Shown here piece after piece: positions 55,609 to 64,000 of a stretch of DNA of 64,000 bases. Each line of letters opens with the position of its first letter. Position 1 is the stretch's first letter. The notes under the pieces were generated by a model, which saw only the letters and a program-made list of their open reading frames with translations, was not told the origin of the DNA and made no database searches. The translations under genes were made by a program, and so were the position numbers. Origin of the DNA: an uncultured Desulfobulbus sp. (GTDB lineage: Bacteria > Desulfobacterota > Desulfobulbia > Desulfobulbales > Desulfobulbaceae); assembly GCF_963664075.1 (NCBI RefSeq), contig NZ_OY760916.1, positions 4,051,001 to 4,115,000 of the forward strand, given 5' to 3'.

Positions 55609-56178
55609 TTACTGCATCAACAAGGGCGCAGGGGAGGTATGCGTGCGCATGGCCGCATACAAGCGTTCCGGGTCGATATACTGGCTCAGTTTTTCCCGTT
55701 GTGCTTCAAGCACTGGCAGGGCTTTGGCCGCGAGTTTGGCCGCAGGGATATTGTACCCATAGTCACTTTTGATATAGACCCCGGCGGCGCGTATCATTGC
55801 CTGGAGCAGTGATTTTTCATCACCCTTGGAGTGATGCCAGGCATGTTCCAACACTTCATGCACTTCAAAATGAAGCCCCAGATCCCAGAGGACAAATCCC
55901 TGCCAGAGCACATCCTGCGATCCCCGGGCAACGAGATCAAGAAACTGCTGAAAGAGAACCAGTCGTCGTTCGATATACTGCCTCTGCTCGGGTCCAGGTT
56001 TCAGCGCGAGAAAACGATCAGCGACCTCACGGGCTGGCTCCAGACTCATTTTCCGGAGACAGGGGATAATCGCCTCGGAAAGATGATTACGAATATCCCG
56101 ACTTAAGCGATCTGTGAATGGATCAAAAGATTGCGGGCCGCAAGCCTGCCGTGCATTGTCGTGCTCATCTGTATTCAT
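55609..56178 (-). CDS. DUF309 domain protein
   Basis: 189 residues. The C-terminal half has the DUF309 signature LGLHFEVHEVLEHAWHHSKGDEKSLLQAMIRAAGVYIKSDYGYNIPAAKLAAKAL, with the EVHExxExxW motif. The N-terminal part is helical and specific to this subgroup. Function of DUF309 is unknown. Monocistronic and divergent from the DUF1737 gene. Confidence 0.83.
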   Translation of the reverse strand: MNTDEHDNARQACGPQSFDPFTDRLSRDIRNHLSEAIIPCLRKMSLEPAREVADRFLALKPGPEQRQYIERRLVLFQQFLDLVARGSQDVLWQGFVLWDLGLHFEVHEVLEHAWHHSKGDEKSLLQAMIRAAGVYIKSDYGYNIPAAKLAAKALPVLEAQREKLSQYIDPERLYAAMRTHTSPAPLLMQ

Positions 56179-56255
56179 TGTCCTCCTCCTGGTAGATCGA
56201 GTATAGTGGTGCGGTCGAACTAATTTACCTTATCCCTCTTTCACACGGTGAGCAA

Positions 56256-56456
56256 ATGAAACTCTATAGCTGCATAACAGGACCAGATGATGAAACCTTT
56301 TGCAAACGCGTCTCAGAGAAACTCAACCGGGGCTGGCAACTCCACGGTGGACCGACGCTGACTTTTAACGGTGAAAACGTCATTGCCGGGCAGGCGCTCT
56401 TCAAAGTGGTGGAAGACGAAGAATTCTCCATGGATATCAAAATAAGCGAGTATTAA
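56256..56456 (+). CDS. DUF1737 small protein
   Basis: 66 residues. YSCITGPDDETFCKRVSEKLNRGWQLHGGPTLTFNGENVIAGQALFKV matches the DUF1737 pattern (TGPDD...F..RV...L..GW.L.G.PT...). Soluble, function unknown. Lies 48 bp before the YhaO-like gene and may share its transcript. Confidence 0.83.
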   Translation: MKLYSCITGPDDETFCKRVSEKLNRGWQLHGGPTLTFNGENVIAGQALFKVVEDEEFSMDIKISEY

Positions 56457-56504
56457 ATCGACCGCTGACCATGCGCCTTCCCCCATCTGATGGGAAAATA
56501 GACT

Positions 56505-57764
56505 ATGTTCCGTTTCATTCACACCGCAGACATACACCTTGACAGTCCTCTCAAAGGCCTTGAAGCACATGAAGACGCCCCAATTGAAGAAATACGAGGG
56601 GCAACACGGCGAGCGTTTGACAATCTGATAGACCTCGCGATTGAGGAAGAGGTCGCTTTTCTCCTCATTGCCGGTGATCTCTATGACGGCGACTGGAAGG
56701 ATTACAACACCGGTCTGTATTTTGCGCGAAGGATGGGAACGCTGAAAAAGGCAGGGATCCAGGTCTTTATTGTCTCCGGTAACCATGACGCCGCAAGCAA
56801 CACAACCAAAGCGCTACCCTTACCGGACAATGTCACCATATTCTCCAATAAAAAACCGGAATCAAAAGTAATAGTCGAGCTAGGCGTGGTCATCCACGGC
56901 CAGGGATATGCTTCAAAAGCAGTCACTGATAACCTTGCCGCAGATTACCCGAACGCAGAGCCAAATTTTTTCAATATCGGCCTTCTCCACACATCACTTA
57001 CAGGCAGAGAGAATCACGCAAGTTATGCCCCCTGCAGTTTGGCCGACCTGCAATCCAAGGGCTATCATTATTGGGCCTTGGGTCACGTACACACACATGA
57101 GGTTATCTCTGAAAATCCAGCCGTCATTTTTCCGGGCAACATCCAAGGGCGCCACATAAAAGAGATTGGCCCTAAGGGAGCAACCCTGGTGACAGTCGAA
57201 AACGGTTCTCTCTCTGCAATCGAAACATGTGAGCTGGATGTTTTACGCTGGGCAGTCTGTGAAGTAGATCTTTCCGACTGTTCAACCTCTGCAAGTGTTC
57301 ATGATGCCATTCGAACAGCATTTGAGCAGGAACGTGATAAGGCCGATGAAAAAACTGTAGCGTTACGGCTCATCCTGGTAGGACGTTGCCCCATGCATGC
57401 ACAGCTCCTTGATCGTACAGCTCTGTGGACTCATGAATTTCGTGCCATTGCGGAAAGTATCGGAGGGGTATGGCTTGAAAAAGTCACATACAAAACGACT
57501 CGTGACATGCAGCTTGAAGAACTCCTTGGCAGAGACACCCCCTTAGCAGGCTTGATCGCATCTCTGCAAAACCTTGAACTTGACACTGCGGATCTGACCT
57601 CGTTTATCCCTGAACTTGCCACGATACAATCAAAACTCCCGGCAGAAATCCAAAGTGGTGACGAACCATTATGGGAGACTTCTCCCGAAAAATTGGAGGA
57701 ACTGAGCACAGAGATCCAGGAAATGTTGATCTCCAAGCTTCTTCAGCATGGTGTAAAACAATGA
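56505..57764 (+). CDS. yhaO: YhaO-type DNA exonuclease / metallophosphoesterase
   Basis: 419 residues. Calcineurin-like metal motifs in order: HTADIHLDSPL (DxH), AGDLYDG (GD), VSGNHDA (GNHD), LLHTSL and GHVHTHEV (GHxH). Close to SbcD/Mre11 but with the YhaO C-terminus. Works with the adjacent Rad50-like ATPase in end processing. The next gene starts inside its stop (ATGA overlap). Confidence 0.87.
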   Translation: MFRFIHTADIHLDSPLKGLEAHEDAPIEEIRGATRRAFDNLIDLAIEEEVAFLLIAGDLYDGDWKDYNTGLYFARRMGTLKKAGIQVFIVSGNHDAASNTTKALPLPDNVTIFSNKKPESKVIVELGVVIHGQGYASKAVTDNLAADYPNAEPNFFNIGLLHTSLTGRENHASYAPCSLADLQSKGYHYWALGHVHTHEVISENPAVIFPGNIQGRHIKEIGPKGATLVTVENGSLSAIETCELDVLRWAVCEVDLSDCSTSASVHDAIRTAFEQERDKADEKTVALRLILVGRCPMHAQLLDRTALWTHEFRAIAESIGGVWLEKVTYKTTRDMQLEELLGRDTPLAGLIASLQNLELDTADLTSFIPELATIQSKLPAEIQSGDEPLWETSPEKLEELSTEIQEMLISKLLQHGVKQ

Positions 57765-60700
57765 AGCTCAAGCGTCTTGACCTCAAAGCTTTTGGTCCAT
57801 TTACCGACCGTATCCTTGAATTCAATTCAAACGGTCCGGGACTCCACGTGATCTTTGGCCCCAATGAAGCTGGGAAGAGCAGTTCGCTTCGTGGACTTAA
57901 AGCGCTGCTCTACGGTTTTCATGCCCAAACACCAGATAACTTCCTCCACAGTTATGAGCAACTTTTGGTTGGAGGACTTCTGGAAAACAGCAATGGACAA
58001 GAGCTTATATTTCAACGCCGTAAAAAGCGAATAAACGATCTCATTGATGAAAATGGTGCCCCATTAGAGACCAACATCCTGGCAGCTTTTCTCCATGGTG
58101 TTGAAGCTGAAATTTTCGAATCTCTGTATGGAATCGACCATGATCGTCTTGTTCAAGGCGGTAGAGAAATACTCGCTCAACAAGGAGAGGTTGGGAAGAG
58201 TCTCTTTGCTGCGGGAACCGGCATTTCCTCTCTGCGAGAAGTGATTGAGGAATTGGAGCAAGAATCGGCTCAACTCTTTAAAGCAAGAGGATCAAATCCG
58301 GAAATAAACCAGGCAATAAAGCGATATAAAGAGCTTCAAAAGGAAATCAAACAGGCAATCTTGGCCCCCAAGGAGTGGAAAGAGCTGAAAAAAAGTCTTG
58401 AAGAAGCTGAATCTGAGCGATCCTTTCTGGAGCAGGAGCGAAGCACTAAAAACAGGGAACTGCGCAGCCTGGAACGTTTAAAACAAGCAATACCTGAGCT
58501 CGCCTCTCTCAAGGTATGGCGCGATAGAATGGCAGAACTTGGTGATGTTGTTCTCCTCCCACCCGATATTCAAGAAAAGCAGAAACAGGTAGAACAAGCC
58601 ACGTACAACGCTGAATCTCAACTCATGCAAAGTAGAGAACGACTCAAGCTGACACAAGGGAAGCTAGAGGCAATCTCTATAAACACAGCTCTTCTTGAAC
58701 AAAGCGATCTGGTTGACGATTTTTTTCAACGCCTAGGTGAATATCGAAAAGGGCAGAAAGACAGCCCTCAACTCAATGGTATGCGGATCAATTTGCGTCG
58801 GCAAGCAGCGTCGCTTCTCAAGCAAGTTCGACAGGATATGGACCTGAAAGACGTTGAGATCTTAGGACCTGTACTGTCGAAAAAGAAAACTATCCAGAGC
58901 TTGAGCGCGCAATTCGAAGCAATTTCTCAAAACGTTACCCAGAGCAAAAAGAGAAACCGAGCAGCATACAGCGATCTGGAAGAGGTGAACAAAGAATTAT
59001 CTGCAACCTCGGCCATTCAGGAAACAGATGAACTGACCTTAGCCGTAAAACTTACCCATAAAGTTGGGGATATTGATGCAAAACTAAGCCAGGATGCTGG
59101 CGATATAGAACAAGGTCGTCAAGATTGCCGATCAACTCTCAAACGTCTAGGTCTCTGGTCGGGAGCATTATCTGAACTGCTAGAGCTCTCACTTCCTCTT
59201 GTCCAAACGATTCAGCAATTTGAAAAAAAATTTCGAGAAATTGAAGAGAAAAATCGTGTTTTGACAAAGGAACGTAAGAATGCCGCTTCACTCCTCAACA
59301 GTGCAGAGACAGAATTAAAAAAAATACAATACATTGGTGAAGTCCCTTCTGAACATGACTTAAGAAACACTCGGGAAAAACGAAATACAGGTTGGCAGCT
59401 CTTGCGTAAACAGTGGCTTGGCAATGAAGACATAACCGATGAAAGCACTGTTTTTGATCCCGAAAGAAGCCTCCATGATGCGTATGAGGGGCTCGTCACG
59501 CAAGCGGATACCATTGCCGACAGACTTCGTACTGAAGCCGATCGTGTAGCCAATACCGCCAACTTCAAAGCACAGATTGAGCAGCAACAGAGGGTGCTGG
59601 CAGAATGCGCAACAATTGAAAACAACCTTATCCAGCGTGAAAAAACTCTCGTACAAGAGTGGAGCAATACCTGGAAACCTCTTGGCATATCTCCCCTTTC
59701 ACCCAATGAAATGGGAGGCTGGCTCACTTCCATAGAGCAACTGCGCTATCGAATCGAAAGCCTCGCAATCAAAGAAAAAGAAGCGAGCAGCGACAGGAAG
59801 CAGCAAGCTGAGTTGAAAGAAAATCTGACAAATATTCTTACAAAGATGGGCTTTACGGAACTGCCATTGTCTGAAAAACTTGGTCCCATTCTCATCTTTG
59901 CTGAGACAATCATTGAGAAAAACAGCGAACGTCAAAATAAACAAAGTCTCTTGTTGGAGCGTCAGAAAAAGGCACAAAAAAGCGTCACTGAGACAACAAA
60001 AGAGTACAAAGAGGCGCAAGATGCGTTTGTAACCTGGAAAGAGCAATGGGCAAATGCACTCTCAGGCCTAGGCCTGAAGGGAGAGATCACCTCTCCTGAG
60101 GCTCTGGATTATATTGAAACCCTACAGGATTGTCTGAACAAAGAAAAAGAAGCAGGTGATCTGAAAAAACGCATTGATGGTATAGAGAGAGATGCCGATC
60201 GTCTCGAAGCAGAAGTCAACACAATCCTCCAAAGTTCAGCCCCCTCACTGCGTGCTCTTCCTTTGGATCAAGCCATTCTTCATCTTCGGGTATTGCTTAA
60301 GCAGGCACAGAATGACAAGTCGTTATTCGAACAATTAACCGTTGAGACCGAGTCCCTCCAAGCAGAAATTTCCATCGCTGAAAAGAATCTCCAGGATGCG
60401 AACAAACAGATGGAAGAGTTACTCGATAGTGCTCATTGCAAAATACCCGAAGAGCTGGGGTTGGTTATCAGTACGTTCCTTGAATATCAAAAATTACGGG
60501 AAAAAATCTCTTCCAGCGAAGAAATATTAGCACGGATAGGAGAAGGGACAAAAATTGATGCGCTCGCCGCACAAGCTGCGCTACTCGACCCGGATGAGTT
60601 ACCAAGCAAAATTGAATCGGTACAGCAAGATATCGAGGAAAGAATACACCCTGCCATTACTGAAATTTCTCAAAAAATAGGAGAAATAAAAAACAAACTT

Positions 60701-61264
60701 GCGGCCATGGACGGGAGCTCAAAAGCAGCAGATGCATCAGATAAAATGGAACAAGAGCTTGCAAAGATCAGGAGACTTGTTGAACGGTACACACGGGTTA
60801 AGCTTGCTTCCAAAGTTTTGCAGCAAGAGATAGAGCATTACCGAGAGCAACATCAAGACCCGGTGCTAAAATTAGCATCAAAATATTTTGCAGAACTCAC
60901 CTTGAACTCCTTTTCAGGTCTACGAGCTGATGTCAGCGATAAAGGTGAACCTGTTCTTGAAGGGATTCGCCCTGACGGAAAATGGACAAATGTAAGTGGG
61001 ATGAGCGATGGGACCCGTGATCAGCTGTATCTTTCTCTGCGCCTGGCTACATTGGAATGGAGAATGGAAACCAGTGAACCCATGCCCTTTATCGTTGATG
61101 ATATTTTGATAAATTTCGATGATGACAGATCACGTGCAACCCTCAAGGCCCTCGCTCACTTCAGTAAAAAAAACCAGGTGATTCTTTTCACGCACCATCG
61201 CCAGTTAGTTGACGATGCTGAAAGAGTAGGAAAAACGGAGGAAGTGGTCGTGCATATGCTGTAA
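57761..61264 (+). CDS. yhaN: YhaN-type Rad50/SbcC-like ATPase
   Basis: 1167 residues. N-terminal Walker A VIFGPNEAGKSSSLRG, a central coiled-coil arm of roughly 800 residues rich in Lys, Glu, Gln, and C-terminal ABC signature VSGMSDGTRDQLYLSLRLA with Walker B MPFIVDDILINFDDDR. Forms a Mre11-Rad50-like complex with the upstream nuclease. No zinc hook CxxC is apparent in the coiled coil. The frame extends 30 codons upstream inside yhaO, but the ATG at 57761 overlapping the stop is preferred. Confidence 0.88.
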   Translation: MKLKRLDLKAFGPFTDRILEFNSNGPGLHVIFGPNEAGKSSSLRGLKALLYGFHAQTPDNFLHSYEQLLVGGLLENSNGQELIFQRRKKRINDLIDENGAPLETNILAAFLHGVEAEIFESLYGIDHDRLVQGGREILAQQGEVGKSLFAAGTGISSLREVIEELEQESAQLFKARGSNPEINQAIKRYKELQKEIKQAILAPKEWKELKKSLEEAESERSFLEQERSTKNRELRSLERLKQAIPELASLKVWRDRMAELGDVVLLPPDIQEKQKQVEQATYNAESQLMQSRERLKLTQGKLEAISINTALLEQSDLVDDFFQRLGEYRKGQKDSPQLNGMRINLRRQAASLLKQVRQDMDLKDVEILGPVLSKKKTIQSLSAQFEAISQNVTQSKKRNRAAYSDLEEVNKELSATSAIQETDELTLAVKLTHKVGDIDAKLSQDAGDIEQGRQDCRSTLKRLGLWSGALSELLELSLPLVQTIQQFEKKFREIEEKNRVLTKERKNAASLLNSAETELKKIQYIGEVPSEHDLRNTREKRNTGWQLLRKQWLGNEDITDESTVFDPERSLHDAYEGLVTQADTIADRLRTEADRVANTANFKAQIEQQQRVLAECATIENNLIQREKTLVQEWSNTWKPLGISPLSPNEMGGWLTSIEQLRYRIESLAIKEKEASSDRKQQAELKENLTNILTKMGFTELPLSEKLGPILIFAETIIEKNSERQNKQSLLLERQKKAQKSVTETTKEYKEAQDAFVTWKEQWANALSGLGLKGEITSPEALDYIETLQDCLNKEKEAGDLKKRIDGIERDADRLEAEVNTILQSSAPSLRALPLDQAILHLRVLLKQAQNDKSLFEQLTVETESLQAEISIAEKNLQDANKQMEELLDSAHCKIPEELGLVISTFLEYQKLREKISSSEEILARIGEGTKIDALAAQAALLDPDELPSKIESVQQDIEERIHPAITEISQKIGEIKNKLAAMDGSSKAADASDKMEQELAKIRRLVERYTRVKLASKVLQQEIEHYREQHQDPVLKLASKYFAELTLNSFSGLRADVSDKGEPVLEGIRPDGKWTNVSGMSDGTRDQLYLSLRLATLEWRMETSEPMPFIVDDILINFDDDRSRATLKALAHFSKKNQVILFTHHRQLVDDAERVGKTEEVVVHML

Positions 61265-61298
61265 ATTGTTCTATTATTCCAACCTTCCTGAACCCAAT

Positions 61299-62942
61299 TC
61301 ACCTCGGTTTTAAGCCCCCCTGCAAAGCCTGAATCTCCTGATAGCAACTGTTTTTGTAGGTGTAATCCAGGCCGTTAACGGCCTGCAAGTGCTCATCGGC
61401 AAGAAACTCTCGGGTGGCATAATCACGAATGATACGCCCCTGATGGAGGACAACCGTCCGGGAGCAGAGCCGATGCACAAAAAAGAGGTCGTGAGTCACC
61501 AGAATCTTGGTGATAGGCAGATCGGCAAGAATCTGCAGTAACAGTTCTTCACTGCGCGGGTCGAGGCTTGCCGTGGGCTCATCCAAAATCAGCACCTCTG
61601 GTTCCAGGCTCAACGCCGCAGCAATGGCCAGCCGCTTTCGCTCACCTCCACTCATGTGCAGCGGCGGTCGCTCTTCGTAGCCACCAAGGCCGACCAGTTC
61701 CAGCGCCTTGTTCACCCGGCGCTCTATCTCCTTTTTCGACAGCCCGAGTTGCTTTGGACCAAAGGCCACCTCCTCACGGCAGGACGGGGTAAACAACTGA
61801 TCAGCGGCGTTCTGAAAGACCATCCCCACCCGCCGCCAGAGCTGCTGGTATCCTTGCCGATCAAGCGCTTTTCCCTCAAGCAGGTAAAAACCCTCTTTGG
61901 CTGCAGGTCGGTGCAGACCAAGCAGACAATGGGACAGAGTTGATTTTCCGGCACCATTTTCGCCGATTAAGGCCAGAGTCTCTCCGGAAAACAAACTGAG
62001 ATTGATATCACGCACCCCTGGAGATCCGTCCGGATACCGATAATTGTAATGCTGCAACTCAATCAGCGGCTGTTTTTCCCCAGTCTCCTCGGCAAGATGA
62101 ACTCCTTCATGCCCATGATCATGGGTGGCATGATGATGGTGATGATGCCCGACTTCGTGATCATGATGATGGCCGCAGCAGGTGAAACGAAAGGTAAAAT
62201 CCAGACCATGCTCACGCAATGCCCGAGGTTCGGCGGCTAGCTGCTGAAAACTGTAATCATGATGGACCTCTCCCCGAGCCAGAACAACCGCTCGATTGCA
62301 GAGGCCATAGAGGAAGAGCAGATCGTGGTCGATGATAATCAGCGCGCCGCAAAAATCCTTGAGTAGCCGACGAAAGACCGCCTCCTGCCGGGGGTCGAGA
62401 TTGGCTGTGGGTTCATCGAGAATGAGCACTTCCGGTTCCATGGCCAAGATCGCGGCCAGGGCCGCCCGTTTTTTCTGGCCATAGCTGAGATGATGCGCCG
62501 GTTTGTACATCACCGCTTCAAGCCCGACCTCGCCCAGCCAGTAGTGGACCAGCCGCTCGACCTCCTCAGGGCTCCTCCCCTGATTACGTGGCCCAAAGGC
62601 CACATCATCGTAGAGTGTATTGCAAAAAAGGTGATCATCGGGATCCTGAAAAAGTATCCCGACCTTCTGACGCAATCCCTGCACCATGGCTTCGGTGATG
62701 GGCTCCCCCTGGTAGCTGCACCGCCCGCTCTGTGCCAGAAAAAGCCCATTGAGGTGACGAATCAGGGTGGATTTTCCCGAACCGTTCTGGCCCACCAGGG
62801 CGAGGCGATCTTCTGGAAAAATATCCAGATCGATCGCGTGCAATCCAGGTGTGCCATCAGGATAGGTATAGGCCAGTTGACGCAGGGAAAAAAGGGTGGT
62901 GCGCTCATCGTCAACGGGAGGACGAACCGCCATCTGGTGCAT
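61299..62942 (-). CDS. cbiO: Fused double ECF-type ABC ATPase with His-rich linker
   Basis: 547 residues. Two complete ABC domains: Walker A VGQNGSGKSTLI and IGENGAGKSTLS, Walker B EPEVLILDEPTANLD and EPEVLILDEPTASLD, and signatures HLSYGQKKR and HMSGGERKR. Residues about 255-290 between them hold about 15 His with Asp and Glu (CCGHHHDHEVGHHHHHHATH), a typical nickel/cobalt-binding stretch. Powers the importer formed with CbiQ and CbiM. Usually one ATPase (CbiO) or separate EcfA/EcfA' exist, so the tandem fusion with the metal-binding linker stands out. Confidence 0.88.
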   Translation of the reverse strand: MHQMAVRPPVDDERTTLFSLRQLAYTYPDGTPGLHAIDLDIFPEDRLALVGQNGSGKSTLIRHLNGLFLAQSGRCSYQGEPITEAMVQGLRQKVGILFQDPDDHLFCNTLYDDVAFGPRNQGRSPEEVERLVHYWLGEVGLEAVMYKPAHHLSYGQKKRAALAAILAMEPEVLILDEPTANLDPRQEAVFRRLLKDFCGALIIIDHDLLFLYGLCNRAVVLARGEVHHDYSFQQLAAEPRALREHGLDFTFRFTCCGHHHDHEVGHHHHHHATHDHGHEGVHLAEETGEKQPLIELQHYNYRYPDGSPGVRDINLSLFSGETLALIGENGAGKSTLSHCLLGLHRPAAKEGFYLLEGKALDRQGYQQLWRRVGMVFQNAADQLFTPSCREEVAFGPKQLGLSKKEIERRVNKALELVGLGGYEERPPLHMSGGERKRLAIAAALSLEPEVLILDEPTASLDPRSEELLLQILADLPITKILVTHDLFFVHRLCSRTVVLHQGRIIRDYATREFLADEHLQAVNGLDYTYKNSCYQEIQALQGGLKPR

Positions 62943-62960
62943 AAAAAAATCTCGGAAAAA

Positions 62961-63908
62961 TCAGAAAAGAATGAGAGGAAAAAACCGATCCCCGGCAAGA
63001 AGCATGGCCCCGATCATAATAAAAAGCACACCTTTTACCAAGTCTTTGTGGCTTATTTTCTGGTGAACATCAGCTGGAAAACGCCCCTGATAGCCGCGGC
63101 TGAGCATGGCCTCGTAGACGCGTTCGGTTCGCTCAAAGGAGCGAATAAACAACATGCCAAAACCACTGCCCATGGTGCGCAGGGTCGCGATATTGGTGCG
63201 GGGCACAAAGCCACGTACCCGCATGGAGCGTTGCATGCGCTGCATCTCTTCCTGAAAGACAAAGATATAGCGGTGGCAGAGCAAGATCATCTGGTTCAGA
63301 GAAGCTGGTAGACCAAGCTCAGTAAATCCCTGCAGCGTTTGGCTTAAAGATGAGGTCGCGAGCATGGGCTCCATCAGCAGCGCCACGGCCATGGCCTTAG
63401 AGACGATGGTCAGCGCAAGATGGACACCCGCAAGATTGAAGGGCCACTGGCGCAACCAGGGCAGGAGCAAGATGGTATCCCCGGGCTGGACAGGACTGGT
63501 CAGCGGAATAATGACCACCAGCATCCCTAAAAATCCGCCCAAGGCAGCCAGGCGACGCAGGGGACGTGTCCAGGACATCCCCGTCAACTCAACGCATAAT
63601 CCACAGGCAAACAGGGCAATCAGGGCCCAGGCAAGAGTATGCAGCGAGACGATGAGGAAGGCTGTAATCAGCAAAGTTGCGATCTTAACGGAAGGAGCCC
63701 AGCTGTGAAACAGCGAGTTGACCTGGCCCCCACGATCGGGGACAGGAGAGGACCAGTCCGGCCCGGTCTCCTGTCCAGGAACGCTGCTTTTCTCCGGTTT
63801 GAGTAACCAGGCAACAAGGGCACAAAAAAAGGGAATGAAGAGACAGGAAAACAGCGACATTGTCTGAACGCTGTTCAATACGATGACATGGGCCTGATCG
63901 AGATTCAC
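62961..63908 (-). CDS. cbiQ: ECF transporter transmembrane subunit CbiQ
   Basis: 315 residues from a GTG that overlaps the CbiM stop (GTGA). Five to six membrane helices, and the coupling motifs RSMRVRGF (first Ala-Arg-Gly-type helix) and AMLSRGYQGRF (second). Couples the ATPase with the metal-binding subunit. N-terminus is longer than average, with a periplasmic-type loop. Confidence 0.9.
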   Translation of the reverse strand: MNLDQAHVIVLNSVQTMSLFSCLFIPFFCALVAWLLKPEKSSVPGQETGPDWSSPVPDRGGQVNSLFHSWAPSVKIATLLITAFLIVSLHTLAWALIALFACGLCVELTGMSWTRPLRRLAALGGFLGMLVVIIPLTSPVQPGDTILLLPWLRQWPFNLAGVHLALTIVSKAMAVALLMEPMLATSSLSQTLQGFTELGLPASLNQMILLCHRYIFVFQEEMQRMQRSMRVRGFVPRTNIATLRTMGSGFGMLFIRSFERTERVYEAMLSRGYQGRFPADVHQKISHKDLVKGVLFIMIGAMLLAGDRFFPLILF

Positions 63909-64000
63909 GCGCTCTTCCTGACGTGGGTCATCCCGAGCAACTCGGGTTTCACCTGATAGAGAAAGGAGATCACAAAACCACCGACAAGCCCCTCAATCAC
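63905..64000 (-). CDS. cbiM: CbiM-like metal-binding membrane subunit (partial)
   Basis: Only the last 31 residues are inside the window, ending EGLVGGFVISFLYQVKPELLGMTHVRKSA, the terminal helix and xxPELL motif of CbiM/NikM proteins. Continues beyond the window. The TGA overlaps the cbiQ GTG, so it is the first gene of the run cbiM-cbiQ-cbiO. Confidence 0.72.
   Translation of the reverse strand: MIEGLVGGFVISFLYQVKPELLGMTHVRKSA

Overview
The window looks like a chromosomal segment of a Gram-negative, probably anaerobic deltaproteobacterium of the Desulfobulbales type. This is inferred from gene content (NapH-like Fe-S membrane protein with a CD1871A-type partner, NAGGN osmolyte operon, YhaO/YhaN pair, cbiMQO metal importer) and not from a phylogenetic marker. 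Coding is dense. Core genes are GC-rich and several accessory stretches are clearly AT-rich.

1-11.8 kb (core): a BioC-like methyltransferase; a minus-strand operon parA-parB-(55-aa CXXC protein)-NapH-like ferredoxin-SH3 protein; a perfect parS site in front of divergent nadB; a Met/Gln-rich exported protein; a DUF1992 protein; a PreP-like M16 protease; dtd and rsmE. 11.9-12.1 kb: an intact 154-bp MITE with an exact 8-bp target duplication. 12.6-17.4 kb: a three-gene operon for the osmoprotectant N-acetylglutaminylglutamine amide. 17.4-24.7 kb: folA, a PanE-like reductase, a class I amidotransferase, a CHASE/PAS hybrid histidine kinase and a DegP/DegQ protease.

25.2-29.2 kb: three tandem small-protein genes behind a Fur-box-like dyad, then a class II photolyase, a fused FKBP-like/methyltransferase protein and a SRPBCC protein. 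29.2-31.9 kb: DedA, UppP and an AI-2E-type transporter.

32.2-55.3 kb (accessory, punctuated by tRNA-Pro, tRNA-Gly and tRNA-Arg): a 2.7-kb remnant island in tRNA-Pro with 50-bp att repeats, holding an integrase broken by an IS66-family element; a ParD/ParE pair whose toxin lacks a normal start codon; a TOTE-primase/helicase/phospholipase-D fusion; a second, divergent Hsp70 operon (TPR protein, J-like protein without HPD, GrpE-like, DnaK-like, zinc-ribbon protein); an HTH-Fic module bracketed by two MITE copies; a type I restriction system hsdM-hsdS-hsdR; and an unknown two-gene AT-rich operon with a tail-anchored protein.

55.3-64 kb: DUF309 and DUF1737 proteins, the YhaO/YhaN nuclease/ATPase pair, and a cobalt/nickel-type ECF importer (cbiM partial, cbiQ, and a double ATPase with a histidine-rich linker).

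The most interesting items are the IS66-type MITE family (four copies), the divergent Hsp70 operon, the decayed tRNA-Pro island, the tandem small proteins before the photolyase operon, and the two-gene unit beside the restriction system.
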